DNA of 19,473 nucleotides from an uncultured Caulobacteraceae bacterium (lineage in GTDB: Bacteria > Pseudomonadota > Alphaproteobacteria > Caulobacterales > Caulobacteraceae): positions 1-19,473 of the forward strand of contig CAMLRH010000015.1 of NCBI GenBank assembly GCA_946482375.1, read 5' to 3'. Made by a program: the position numbers and the translations under genes. The notes beneath the pieces are model-generated. The model saw only the letters and a list, made by a program, of their open reading frames with translations. It made no database searches and had not been told where the DNA came from. Shown piece by piece: positions 1 through 8,846 of this stretch (positions within the stretch are counted from its first letter, which is position 1; each line of letters opens with the position of its first letter).

Positions 1-2
1 CT

Positions 3-130
3 CCCTTCCCCCTGGATGGGGGAAGGGCCGGGGATGGGGGTGGGAGAGGTTCAGGGTGGAGCTCGGCGTTGCCATCTCGTCAGGCGGCGCCACCCCCATC
101 CCAAACCCTTCCCCCATCCAGGGGGAAGGG
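3..130. repeat. Paired palindromic repeat (REP doublet-like), copy 1
   Basis: Two 41-base arms at 3-43 and 90-130 are inverted copies of one another with three mismatches. Each arm begins with its own perfect 10-bp hairpin (CCCTTCCCCC / GGGGGAAGGG, at 3-27 and 106-130, 5-base loops), followed by a G-rich tail ending GGGGGTGG. The two units face each other across about 46 bases. This is the layout of a bilateral REP/REPIN element. It lies directly after the rsfS stop codon and may also fold as the 3' end of that transcript. Similar units occur at 4753-4869 and 10961-11057. Confidence 0.75.
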
Positions 131-133
131 CCT

Positions 134-553
134 TTAATTGGCCGTGACCCTGACCGGCGGCTCGACCGACCAGATCTTTTCGATGTTGTAGAAGGACCGG
201 ACCTCGGGGCGGAACAGGTGGACGATGACGTCACCCGCGTCGATCAGCACCCAGTCGCAGTGCGGCAGCCCCTCGACCCGCGCCTTGCCCACGCCGACGT
301 CTTTCAGCGCGCGCAGGATGTGGTCGGCGATGGCGCCCACATGGCGGTGCGAGCGGCCGGACGCAATGATCATGGCGTCGGCGACCGGGCTCTTGCCCCG
401 CAGGTCAATGGAAACGATGTCCTGGGCCTGATCGTCGTCCAGCTTGGCCAGGATGACTTCTTCTAAGGACCGGGCTTTGCCCTGGTCGGGGGCGCTTTGC
501 GCCAACTCGCGATTCAGCGGAGTGCTCCTTTTGCAACCTCGCAAGGCCGGCAC
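134..553 (-). CDS. rsfS: Ribosome silencing factor RsfS
   Basis: RsfS binds ribosomal protein L14 on the 50S subunit and blocks subunit joining when nutrients are scarce. The protein carries the RsfS/Iojap core, with the segments DDDQAQDIVSIDLRGKS, DAMIIASGRSHRHVGAIAD and EGLPHCDWVLIDAGDVIVHLF. The whole domain fits and the product length is normal for the family. The longest frame opens with GTG at 553, which has only a weak ribosome binding site. A much stronger site (AAAAGGAG, 525-532) lies 7 bases before an in-frame CTG at 517, so the real protein may begin there (127 aa, starting (M)NRELAQS). No ATG is available upstream of the domain. The gene follows nadD on the same strand after a 107-base gap filled by an inverted repeat, and is probably the last cistron of the obg-proB-proA-nadD-rsfS operon. 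Identity is secure; the start is not. Confidence 0.93.
   Translation of the reverse strand: MPALRGCKRSTPLNRELAQSAPDQGKARSLEEVILAKLDDDQAQDIVSIDLRGKSPVADAMIIASGRSHRHVGAIADHILRALKDVGVGKARVEGLPHCDWVLIDAGDVIVHLFRPEVRSFYNIEKIWSVEPPVRVTAN
525..532 (-). promoter_or_regulatory. Strong Shine-Dalgarno before a CTG codon of rsfS
   Basis: On the minus strand AAAAGGAG is followed after 7 bases by CTG (515-517) in frame with rsfS. The only ATG/GTG/TTG codons nearby in frame (GTG at 553, TTG at 544) have no comparable ribosome binding site at the right distance. The site therefore points to CTG initiation. Confidence 0.5.
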
Positions 554-596
554 CCTAGCATGGACTTTGGCCCATGATCAGGGGGTCCTTGCGTCC

Positions 597-676
597 TTCG
601 ACACGCCCGCTGCGCGGGCTGCTCAGGATGACTAACGCTTCGTCATGGTGAGCAGCCCCGTCAGGGGCGTGTCGAA
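597..676. repeat. Inverted repeat between nadD and rsfS, overlapping the nadD stop
   Basis: Arms at 597-632 and 642-676 are near-complementary (shared blocks TTCGACACGCCC, GGGCTGCTCA and ATGAC), with a 9-base centre. The element differs in sequence from the C/G-rich doublets elsewhere in the window, so it belongs to another repeat family. The nadD stop codon (661-663) lies inside the right arm, so the last residues of NadD are encoded by the repeat. The strong stem could also attenuate or process the nadD-rsfS message. Confidence 0.75.
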
Positions 677-1239
677 CCACGCAACGCGGTGGAAGAGGCG
701 TAGTTCAGCGGGGCCGAAAGCCAGCTCCAGGCGGGCGGGTTGGCCTGCAAAAGGGCGCCGGGCGCAACGCGCGCCTGAACGAACCGGCGGGCGGCGGGCG
801 AGGTTAGCGCCTTTTCCGAACCGGGCCGGGCGACCACGGCGACCGGCAGTTCGCGGAAGATCTGCGTCCAGCCCTTCCAGCGGTGGAAGGAGGCCAGGCT
901 GTCGGCGCCCATGACCCAGACGAACCGCACGCCCGGATAGCGGCGCCTGAGCGCCCGGATGGTGTCGATGCTGTAGCGGGTCCCCAGCCGCGCCTCCGCG
1001 TCCGAGACGACCATCGACGGCCCCCCGGCGAAGGCGCGCACGCCCGCCAGCCGCTCTTCCAGCGCGCCCGGCGCGTCCTTCAACGGATTGCCCGGTGAGA
1101 CCAGCCATACCACCCGGTCGAGCCCAAGACGGATCAGCGCCGTCTCGGCCACATGCGCGTGGCCGTCGTGGGCCGGATTGAACGAGCCGCCGAACAGACC
1201 GACCCGCATCCCCGGCGCCAACGAGAGTCCGAGTCTCAA
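661..1239 (-). CDS. nadD: Nicotinate-nucleotide adenylyltransferase NadD
   Basis: NadD converts nicotinate mononucleotide and ATP to deamido-NAD in NAD biosynthesis. The nucleotidyltransferase signature MRVGLFGGSFNPAHDGH is present, with VWLVSPGNPLK, the VWVMGADSLASFHRW segment and the C-terminal SSTALR motif (the family ISSTxIR element). The start is uncertain. ATG at 1209 begins right at the catalytic motif. TTG at 1239 adds RLGLSLAPG, a short leader of the kind common in alphaproteobacterial NadD, and has a G-rich stretch just upstream. I prefer TTG. An upstream ATG at 1293 would overlap proA and has no visible ribosome binding site. The final residues RGSTRP come from the inverted repeat at 642-676. 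proA ends 19 bases upstream, consistent with co-transcription. Confidence 0.93.
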   Translation of the reverse strand: MRLGLSLAPGMRVGLFGGSFNPAHDGHAHVAETALIRLGLDRVVWLVSPGNPLKDAPGALEERLAGVRAFAGGPSMVVSDAEARLGTRYSIDTIRALRRRYPGVRFVWVMGADSLASFHRWKGWTQIFRELPVAVVARPGSEKALTSPAARRFVQARVAPGALLQANPPAWSWLSAPLNYASSTALRGSTRP

Positions 1240-1258
1240 CGCCCCCGGACGCCCGGCG

Positions 1259-2530
1259 TCAGGGGCGCGTCTGGCCGGTCCCGCGGACCACATACTTGAA
1301 GGTCGTCAGTTGCTCGGCGCCCACCGGCCCGCGGGCGTGCAGCTTGTCGGTGGCGATGCCGATCTCGGCCCCGAAGCCGAACTCGCCGCCGTCGGCGAAC
1401 TGGGTCGAGGCGTTGACCAGCACGATGGCGGAATCGACCAGCGCCACGAACCGCTCGGCGGCGGTCGCATCTTCGGTGACGATGCAGTCGGTATGGCCGG
1501 AGCCATACTTCGCAATATGCGCCGCCGCGCCCTCGACCCCGTCGACCACCGCCACGGCCAGGATCGGCGCCAGGTACTCGCAGGTCCAGTCGTCCTCGCT
1601 CGCCGCTTCCATAGCGACGATGGCGCGCGCCGCGGCGTCGCCGCGCAGCTCGCAACCGGCCTCCACCAGCGCCTGCGCGATCGGCGGCAGCAGCCGTTCT
1701 GCCACGGCGCGGTCGACCAGCAAGGTCTCGGTCGAGCCGCAGATGGAAACCCGCCGCATCTTGGCGTTGACGGCGATGGCGACGGCCTTTTCCGGATCGG
1801 CGGCGGCGTGGATGAAGGTGTGGCAGAGGCCCTCGAGGTGACCCAGCACCGGCGCGCGGGCCTCGGCCTGCACCCGGGCGACCAGGCTCTTGCCGCCGCG
1901 CGGGATGATGAGGTCCACGGTCCGGTCCAGCCCGGCCAGGATCATGCCCACGGCCGCGCGGTCGGCCGTGCGCACCGCCTGCACGCACGACGCCGGCAGC
2001 CCCGCCGCCTCCAGCCCCTTCACGACCGCCGCGTGGATGGCGAGGTTCGAGTGCAGGCACTCCGAGCCGCCGCGCAGGATGGTGGCGTTGCCCGACCGCA
2101 CGCAGAGCGCGGCGGCGTCGGCCGTCACGTTCGGGCGGCTCTCGTAGATCATGGCGATGACGCCGATGGGGGTGCGCACCCGGGCGATGTCGAGCCCGTT
2201 CGGCCGCGTCCAGCGCGCGATTTCGACGCCCAGCGGATCGGGAATGTCGGCCACCGCCGCGACCCCGTCGGCGACGCTTGCCAGCCGCTTCTCGTCCAGC
2301 AGCAGCCGGTCGAGCATGGGACCCGACGTGCCCGACACCTTCGCCTTCACGTAGTCCAGCTTGTTAGCTTCGAGGATGGCGCTCGCATCGGCGCGGATGG
2401 CGTCGGCCATCGCCCGGATCGCCTTCGTCCGCGTCTCCGCCGAGGCGAGCCGAAGCGCCGTCGCGCCCTCGCGGGCTTCGCGGCCCATGGCGCTCATCGT
2501 CGCCTGCAGGGTGGCTCCAGCGTCGTCCAT
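1259..2530 (-). CDS. proA: Glutamate-5-semialdehyde dehydrogenase (gamma-glutamyl phosphate reductase) ProA
   Basis: ProA reduces gamma-glutamyl phosphate to glutamate-5-semialdehyde with NADPH, the second step of proline synthesis. The 423-aa product has normal length for the family. Recognisable segments are PIGVIAMIYESRPNVTADAA (about 121-140), LIIPRGGKSLV (about 208-218) and NAKMRRVSICGSTETLLV (about 255-272). The last contains the expected catalytic cysteine, about residue 264. ATG at 2530 was chosen because it starts a normal-length protein 10 bases after the proB stop. Frames extending further upstream would run into proB in another frame. The upstream ribosome binding site is weak, suggesting translation coupled to proB. 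Confidence 0.96.
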   Translation of the reverse strand: MDDAGATLQATMSAMGREAREGATALRLASAETRTKAIRAMADAIRADASAILEANKLDYVKAKVSGTSGPMLDRLLLDEKRLASVADGVAAVADIPDPLGVEIARWTRPNGLDIARVRTPIGVIAMIYESRPNVTADAAALCVRSGNATILRGGSECLHSNLAIHAAVVKGLEAAGLPASCVQAVRTADRAAVGMILAGLDRTVDLIIPRGGKSLVARVQAEARAPVLGHLEGLCHTFIHAAADPEKAVAIAVNAKMRRVSICGSTETLLVDRAVAERLLPPIAQALVEAGCELRGDAAARAIVAMEAASEDDWTCEYLAPILAVAVVDGVEGAAAHIAKYGSGHTDCIVTEDATAAERFVALVDSAIVLVNASTQFADGGEFGFGAEIGIATDKLHARGPVGAEQLTTFKYVVRGTGQTRP

Positions 2531-2540
2531 GGCCAAGTCT

Positions 2541-4870
<2,330 letters not shown>

Positions 4871-5404
4871 TTAGGCGAGCCACACCATCATCCGCGAGCG
4901 CGCGGTCCCGCCGCGAGCCACGGACGACATCTCGCGAACGACGCCGGTGTAGAGGAAGTCGGCCTTGGTCAGCACGATCCCCGAGGCGGGGTTGTCGTCG
5001 AAGTGGCCGGCCACGACGCAGCGCTTTCTCCACGCACGCCCCGCCCAGCCGAGCGCGCCCTTCAACGCCTCGGTGGCGATGCCCCGCCCCCAGTAGGGAC
5101 GGCCGAGCCAGTAGCCGACCTCGGTTTCGCCGTCGGCGTTGCCGAAGAAGCCGATGACGCCGGCGAAGCCCTCGTCCTCCAGCTCGATAGCGAAGGTGGC
5201 GTCATGCTCCCAGTCGCGCTGCTCGCAGCGACCGATGAAATCCTCGGCGTCCCGCGCCGTGTAGGGCCAGGGCATGCGCGCGGTCATCCGCACGACGTCG
5301 AAGTCGTTGGCGAGTTTGGCCATCGCCGCGGCGTCGCGGCGGGCCGGCGCGCGCAGCGTCAGGCGCCGGGTTTCGATGACGGGGCTACGCTCGATTACAC
5401 ACAT
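4871..5404 (-). CDS. GNAT-family N-acetyltransferase (RimJ/RimL type)
   Basis: This 177-aa protein has the RimJ/RimL-like GNAT fold. It opens with the strand RSPVIETRRLTLRAPARRDAAAMAKL. The acetyl-CoA binding region GYWLGRPYWGRGIATEALKGAL (about 96-117) contains the R/Q-x-x-G-x-G/A element as GRGIA. It is followed by a DNPASGIVLTKADF stretch, the usual helix contacting CoA. Family members acetylate protein N termini (often of ribosomal proteins), antibiotics or small amines; the substrate here cannot be read from sequence. The position between rpmA and obg makes a ribosome-related role attractive, but that is inference. GGGAGG lies 6 bases before the ATG, a strong ribosome binding site. It may have its own promoter, since a terminator-like hairpin separates it from rpmA. 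Confidence 0.88.
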   Translation of the reverse strand: MCVIERSPVIETRRLTLRAPARRDAAAMAKLANDFDVVRMTARMPWPYTARDAEDFIGRCEQRDWEHDATFAIELEDEGFAGVIGFFGNADGETEVGYWLGRPYWGRGIATEALKGALGWAGRAWRKRCVVAGHFDDNPASGIVLTKADFLYTGVVREMSSVARGGTARSRMMVWLA

Positions 5405-5423
5405 GACGCGCCTCCCTTCAGGC

Positions 5424-5464
5424 GGAAAACCAAAGCGGGGAGCCCGGCGTTCCGGACTCCCCGC
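5424..5464 (-). terminator. Rho-independent terminator downstream of rpmA
   Basis: GCGGGGAG (5435-5442) pairs with CTCCCCGC (5457-5464). After one mismatch there is an inner CCGG/CCGG stem with a 4-base loop. On the minus strand the hairpin is followed by TTTGGTTTTCC, a T-rich run. It lies between rpmA and the acetyltransferase and should end the rplU-rpmA transcript. Confidence 0.7.
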
Positions 5465-5496
5465 GAAGGTTCGTCATGTCCGGAGCGCCTTGTTCA

Positions 5497-5524
5497 GGCG
5501 GTCCGGAGGAAGTCTCGGACCGCC
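5497..5524 (-). terminator. Hairpin abutting the rpmA stop codon
   Basis: GGCGGTCCG (5497-5505) and CGGACCGCC (5516-5524) form a perfect 9-bp stem with a 10-base loop, overlapping the last base of the rpmA stop. No T run follows, so alone it is a poor terminator. It may protect the 3' end or act together with the hairpin at 5435-5464. Confidence 0.5.
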
Positions 5525-5799
5525 TAGCTGGCCGGTTGAGCTTCCATGGCCGGGACCACCGTCACGTAGGTGCGGTTGTCGCGCTTGGTTACGAATTTCA
5601 CCGCGCCTTCTTCGAGGGCGAAGAGGGTGTGGTCCTTGCCGATGCCGACGTTGACGCCCGGCCAGAACTTGGTGCCGCGCTGGCGCACGATGATGTTGCC
5701 GGCCGCGACCGCTTCGCCGCCGAACTTCTTCACGCCGAGACGGCGGCCCGCCGAGTCGCGCCCGTTGCGCGAGGAGCCGCCGGATTTCTTGTGAGCCAT
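5524..5799 (-). CDS. rpmA: 50S ribosomal protein L27
   Basis: L27 sits near the peptidyl-transferase centre of the 50S subunit, where its N-terminal tail contacts the P-site tRNA. The protein is 91 aa and begins [20 protein letters not shown], the classic L27 N terminus with no cleavable extension. It continues [24 protein letters not shown] and the [16 protein letters not shown] segment. AGGAGA lies 5 bases before the ATG. It follows rplU after 33 bases, the near-universal rplU-rpmA pair, and shares the rplU promoter. A stem-loop overlaps its stop and a terminator follows. Confidence 0.98.
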   Translation of the reverse strand: MAHKKSGGSSRNGRDSAGRRLGVKKFGGEAVAAGNIIVRQRGTKFWPGVNVGIGKDHTLFALEEGAVKFVTKRDNRTYVTVVPAMEAQPAS

Positions 5800-5832
5800 A
5801 TCGCTCTCCTACCCTCTACTCGGACGCGGGCC

Positions 5833-6585
5833 TCAGCCCTCGCCCTTGTCCTTCTTCGGCGCGGCCTTCTTGGCAGGCGCGGCCTTCTTCGGTTCGTCGG
5901 CCTTGGCTTCCGCCTTCGGCTTGGCCTCGGCCTTCGGCTTCGCGGCCGGCTTGGCTTCAGCCTTCGGGGCCGCTTCCTTCTTCGGCGCGGCTTCCTTCTT
6001 GGCCGGAGCCGCCTTGGCTTCCGCCTTCGGCGCGGCGGCCTTCTTGGCCGGAGCCTCGGCGACCGGTTCAGCCGTTTCGACGACAGCGGCCTCGACGACC
6101 GGATCGGCCTTGCTGGCCTTCTTCACCACCGGCTTGGCTTCGACCTTGGCCGGGGCGGCCTTGGTCGCGGGCGCTTCGGCGGTCAGGCCGGCGATCTTGA
6201 GGTTGCGGGCGCGGGCGTTGAGCACGGCCTTGGTCGTCAGGTCGACCTTGCCGTCCCACTTGTCTTCCTTGCCCTTGAGGCCGACGGCGGTGACGCGCAG
6301 CACGCTCTCGAGCTGGCGATGGCCACGCGTGCGGCGATAGCCCTGGCGGCGGATCTTCTTGAAGATCTTGACCTTCTCGCCCTTGCGGGTCTCGATCAGG
6401 GTCGCCGTCACGGCGGCGTTGGCCACGGTGGGGGCGCCGACGGTGACCGTACCGCCGTCGCCCAGCATCAGCACCTCGCCGAAGGAGACCTCGGCGCCCG
6501 GTTCGCCGTCGAGCTTCTCGACCACGAGCAGGTCGCCCGCCTTCACCCGGTACTGCTTGCCGCCGGTTTTGATGACCGCGTACAT
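5833..6585 (-). CDS. rplU: 50S ribosomal protein L21 with long Lys/Ala/Pro-rich tail
   Basis: Residues 1-103 are a full L21 domain, from MYAVIKTGGKQYRVKAGD through GEKVKIFKKIRRQGYRRTRGH, which binds 23S rRNA. The protein continues to 250 aa, more than twice the length of E. coli L21. Residues about 104-135 are an extension, and about 136-250 form a low-complexity tail of PKAEAK, PAKK and KKEAAPK units resembling histone H1 or nucleic-acid-binding tails. Such tails are seen on L21 of Caulobacterales relatives. The tail is predicted to be disordered and basic; its function is not known to me. ATG at 6585 matches the universal L21 start. A good sigma-70 promoter and two leader hairpins lie upstream. 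The tail-coding DNA is repetitive and prone to length change. Confidence 0.95.
   Translation of the reverse strand: MYAVIKTGGKQYRVKAGDLLVVEKLDGEPGAEVSFGEVLMLGDGGTVTVGAPTVANAAVTATLIETRKGEKVKIFKKIRRQGYRRTRGHRQLESVLRVTAVGLKGKEDKWDGKVDLTTKAVLNARARNLKIAGLTAEAPATKAAPAKVEAKPVVKKASKADPVVEAAVVETAEPVAEAPAKKAAAPKAEAKAAPAKKEAAPKKEAAPKAEAKPAAKPKAEAKPKAEAKADEPKKAAPAKKAAPKKDKGEG
5846..6075. repeat. Low-complexity coding repeats in the L21 tail
   Basis: Degenerate direct repeats based on GCCTTCGGCTT and GCGGCCTTCTTGGC run through this stretch and encode the PKAEAK/PAKK units of the L21 tail. They are imperfect but close enough to allow slippage or recombination, so tail length probably varies between strains. 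Confidence 0.6.
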
Positions 6586-6603
6586 CGTCTTCAACACTCT
6601 GTT

Positions 6604-6640
6604 CGCAAAAAGATTTGCGCCCGCGAGAGGGCCCGCGGGC
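6604..6640 (-). promoter_or_regulatory. Two adjacent hairpins in the rplU leader
   Basis: In the expected 5' untranslated region of rplU, GCCCGCG (6619-6625) pairs with CGCGGGC (6634-6640) around an 8-base loop. Immediately downstream in the message CGCAAA pairs with TTTGCG (6604-6619, 4-base loop). The stems share one base. Ribosomal protein leaders often bind their own product for feedback control, and L21 leaders are known in other bacteria. Whether this one does so is inference. Confidence 0.45.
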
Positions 6641-6651
6641 GAGGAGGGCGC

Positions 6652-6679
6652 TTTATACAGCGGGAAGCCTTCAAGTCAA
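6652..6679 (-). promoter_or_regulatory. Sigma-70-type promoter for rplU-rpmA
   Basis: On the minus strand TTGACT (6674-6679) and TATAAA (6652-6657) are separated by 16 bases, an excellent -35/-10 pair for a strongly expressed operon. Transcription would begin near 6645 and give a leader of about 60 bases. The -35 box overlaps the stop codon of the cation efflux gene upstream. Confidence 0.75.
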
Positions 6680-7548
6680 CGTGCGGAGGGGCGCACTTCC
6701 ACGGTGATGTGGCTCAGTTGCGCCAGCCCGGCGAGACGGTCCCGATAGACCTGCGGAGGCTGCGGGTTTTCGGCCGCGATGACCGCCACCAGCGCATGGT
6801 GGCCGGGACCCAGCCGCCAGAGGTGGAGGTCGAGCAGGCGTTCGCCGGGGGCCGACAGGCGCTCGCGGATATTCTCGGTGAGCGCCGGGTCGGGGTTCAT
6901 GTCGAGGAGGACGCCCGCGGCGCGGCGGATCAGGCTCCAGGCGAAGCGAGCGACGAGCGCGGCGCCGATCAGGCCGGCGACGGCGTCGGCCCATTGCCAG
7001 CCCAGCGCGCGTCCGGCGACGAGGCCCGCGATGGCCAGCCCGGAGACCAGCACGTCGGCCGAGAGGTGCAGGTAGGCGGCGCCGATGTTGAGGTCCTGAC
7101 CCTCATCCCTGGGCCGCAGCACCAGCGCGCTGACGAGGTTTACGGCCAGGCTGAGCGCGGCGATCCAGATGGCCGCGTCGTAGGCGACCTCTTCGGGGCT
7201 GATCAGCCGCTCGACGCTTTCGATGGCGATGACCAGCGCGGTCACCGCCAGCGCCACGGCGTTGGCGAAGCCGGCGAGGTAACCGAGCTTGCCGGTGCCG
7301 AACGAAAATCGTCGGTCGGAGGCGTACCGCCGCGCCGCCGCATAGGCGAGGCTCGCCGTCAGCAGCGCGGCGAGGTGCGCGGCCATGTGCAGCCCCCCCG
7401 CGGTCAGCGCCATGGAATTGAAGACGAGGCCGCCCGTCACCTGCGCCGCCAGGCTCACCGCGCAGATCGCCGCCACGATGCGGGTGCGCCGCTCGTTACG
7501 GGCGTGGTCCGCGCCCAGATAGACGCGGTCGCCCCGGAAGGCGTCCAT
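6676..7548 (-). CDS. Cation diffusion facilitator, DmeF-like Co/Ni/Zn efflux protein
   Basis: A CDF-family metal/proton antiporter of the inner membrane. It carries DmeF-type landmarks: VYLGADHARNERRT before the first helix, RFSFGTGKLGYLAGFANA, VNLVSALVL, and a cytoplasmic C-terminal domain with LHLWRLGPGHHALVAV. Counting from the upstream GTG, the membrane metal site appears as H64xxxH68 (HMAAH, helix 2) and H171xxxD175 (HLSAD, helix 5), and about six helices are visible. DmeF proteins usually have a long His-rich loop before helix 5; here it is replaced by RPRDEGQDLN with no histidine, and the usual ADG before the helix 2 motif is AGG. Metal selectivity may differ. ATG at 7548 is preferred: it gives MDAFRGDRVYLG, like relatives, and leaves room for a leader. 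GTG at 7578 lies only 8 bases from the operator-like palindrome. Confidence 0.85.
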   Translation of the reverse strand: MDAFRGDRVYLGADHARNERRTRIVAAICAVSLAAQVTGGLVFNSMALTAGGLHMAAHLAALLTASLAYAAARRYASDRRFSFGTGKLGYLAGFANAVALAVTALVIAIESVERLISPEEVAYDAAIWIAALSLAVNLVSALVLRPRDEGQDLNIGAAYLHLSADVLVSGLAIAGLVAGRALGWQWADAVAGLIGAALVARFAWSLIRRAAGVLLDMNPDPALTENIRERLSAPGERLLDLHLWRLGPGHHALVAVIAAENPQPPQVYRDRLAGLAQLSHITVEVRPSAR

Positions 7549-7585
7549 GGCGGCGGAAGCGGGCGAAGGCTCGGTCACGGATGCG

Positions 7586-7600
7586 TGTTATTGTATAACA
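7586..7600. promoter_or_regulatory. Palindromic Fur-family operator, Zur-box-like
   Basis: TGTTAT-TGT-ATAACA is a perfect 6+6 palindrome in the 113-base gap between the divergent cation efflux gene and the COG0523 GTPase gene. It is AT-rich in very GC-rich surroundings. Zur boxes of proteobacteria contain a GTTAT-n-ATAAC core, and COG0523 GTPases are classic Zur targets, so Zur control by zinc is the best guess. On the minus strand a TTGACG box lies at 7609-7614, so the palindrome would overlap the -10 region of the efflux gene promoter. On the plus strand TATAAC inside it could be a -10 for the GTPase gene. Confidence 0.6.
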
Positions 7601-7661
7601 ATGATCGCCGTCAACGCGCCGGGTGTTCCGCTCAGGCCCGCGCCGCCCTAGATAGGCGGCC

Positions 7662-8702
7662 ATGACCCAGCAGACTCCCGTCACCGTCCTCACCGGCTAC
7701 CTCGGCGCCGGCAAGACCACCCTTCTCAACCGCATTCTCACCGAGGACCACGGCAAACGCTACGCCGTCATCGTCAACGAGTTCGGCGAGATCGGCATCG
7801 ACAACGACCTGGTGGTCGGCGCCGACGAGGAAGTCTTCGAGATGAACAACGGCTGCGTCTGCTGCACGGTGCGCGGCGACTTGATCCGGGTGCTCTCGGG
7901 ACTGATGAAGCGCAAGGGCGGCTTCGATGCCATCGTCGTCGAGACCACGGGCCTGGCCGACCCCGGCCCCGTCGCCCAGACCTTCTTCGTCGACGAGGAA
8001 GTGCGCGCGAAGACCCGGCTGGATTCAGTGACCACGGTGGTCGACGCCAAGCACCTGCCGCTGCGGCTGGCGGACTCGAAAGAGGCCGTCGAGCAGATCG
8101 CCTTCGCCGACCAGATCGTGCTCAACAAGACCGACCTCGTCTCCGAGGACGAGCTGAAGTCGGTCGAGGCCCAGATCCGCCGCCTCAACCCGCTGGCCCC
8201 GATCCACCGGGCGCAACGGTCAAATGTGCCGCTCGAGGCCATCCTCGGGCGGGGCTCCTTCGACCTCGAGCGCATCACCGAGCTGGAGCCGGAGTTCCTC
8301 AACCCCGCCCACGGCGAGCCCGGCCACGTCCACGACGAGCACTGCGATCATGACCACGACCATGATCGCCATCATCACCACGAACACGACCACGTCGCCG
8401 AGGCCGGCATCAAGGGCGTGGCGCTGAGCCTCGACGCGCCCGTCGACGGCATCAAGGTCACCCAATGGCTGAACGACCTGATCCAGACCAAGGGCCCCGA
8501 CATCCTGCGCGCCAAGGGCATCCTCGACGTGAAGGGCGAAGACCGCCGCCTCGTCTTCCAGGCGGTGCACATGATCATGGAAGGCGACTTCCAGCGTCCC
8601 TGGAAGGACGGCGAGCCGCGCTACAGCCGCCTCGTCTTCATCGGCCGCGACCTCGACGAAGCGGCGCTGAAGGCCGGGTTCGAGGCCACCATCGCTGTCT
8701 AA
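7662..8702 (+). CDS. COG0523/CobW-family GTPase, putative zinc metallochaperone
   Basis: A G3E-family GTPase of 346 aa. The N-terminal domain has the P-loop GYLGAGKTT (12-20), the family metal motif CVCC at 65-68 (NNGCVCC), an ETTGLADP switch and NKTD for guanine recognition. A His/Asp-rich stretch (about 225-246) follows, suited to binding zinc or similar ions. The CobW C-terminal domain is complete, ending [20 protein letters not shown]. Relatives deliver zinc to enzymes under deficiency (ZNG1/YeiR/ZigA type) or cobalt in cobalamin synthesis. With no cobalamin genes nearby and a Zur-like box 62 bases upstream, the zinc role is favoured. ATG at 7662 has AGG 6 bases upstream. A strong terminator follows. 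Confidence 0.92.
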   Translation: MTQQTPVTVLTGYLGAGKTTLLNRILTEDHGKRYAVIVNEFGEIGIDNDLVVGADEEVFEMNNGCVCCTVRGDLIRVLSGLMKRKGGFDAIVVETTGLADPGPVAQTFFVDEEVRAKTRLDSVTTVVDAKHLPLRLADSKEAVEQIAFADQIVLNKTDLVSEDELKSVEAQIRRLNPLAPIHRAQRSNVPLEAILGRGSFDLERITELEPEFLNPAHGEPGHVHDEHCDHDHDHDRHHHHEHDHVAEAGIKGVALSLDAPVDGIKVTQWLNDLIQTKGPDILRAKGILDVKGEDRRLVFQAVHMIMEGDFQRPWKDGEPRYSRLVFIGRDLDEAALKAGFEATIAV

Positions 8703-8708
8703 CGAAAT

Positions 8709-8737
8709 AGGGCGTGGCCGAGGCCACGCCCTTGTTT
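8709..8737 (+). terminator. Rho-independent terminator of the COG0523 gene
   Basis: AGGGCGTGGCC (8709-8719) and GGCCACGCCCT (8722-8732) form an 11-bp perfect stem, in practice with a CCGAGG loop. TTGTTT follows on the plus strand. It begins 6 bases after the stop codon. The other strand has ATTTCGTT after the stem, so it may also stop transcripts coming from the pemK-like gene. Confidence 0.85.
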
Positions 8738-8846
8738 CCGAAGCCTCGGGAGCTTGTTGTCGCTTCCAAGGCCCGCCGCCCACTCATGGAGGGCGGTCTC
8801 AAAGCCCGATGCTTGCGCAGAGCGGGATCGAACTGAATCTGGGCGT

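Noticed and set aside
5476..7665. A 729-aa open frame antisense to rpmA, rplU and the cation efflux gene.
   Set aside because: It is opposite three confidently identified genes and its sequence is a mirror of their codon usage, including the L21 tail repeats.
8329..8400. A repetitive stretch rich in CAC/CAT/GAC codons, at first sight a repeat array.
   Set aside because: It is the in-frame His/Asp-rich loop of the COG0523 GTPase and not a separate DNA element.
8800..8846. On the minus strand AGTTCGATCCCGCTC resembles the T-arm of a tRNA.
   Set aside because: No acceptor, D or anticodon stems can be drawn around it and no CCA-type end is present. It is chance similarity in the gap after the PemK-like gene.
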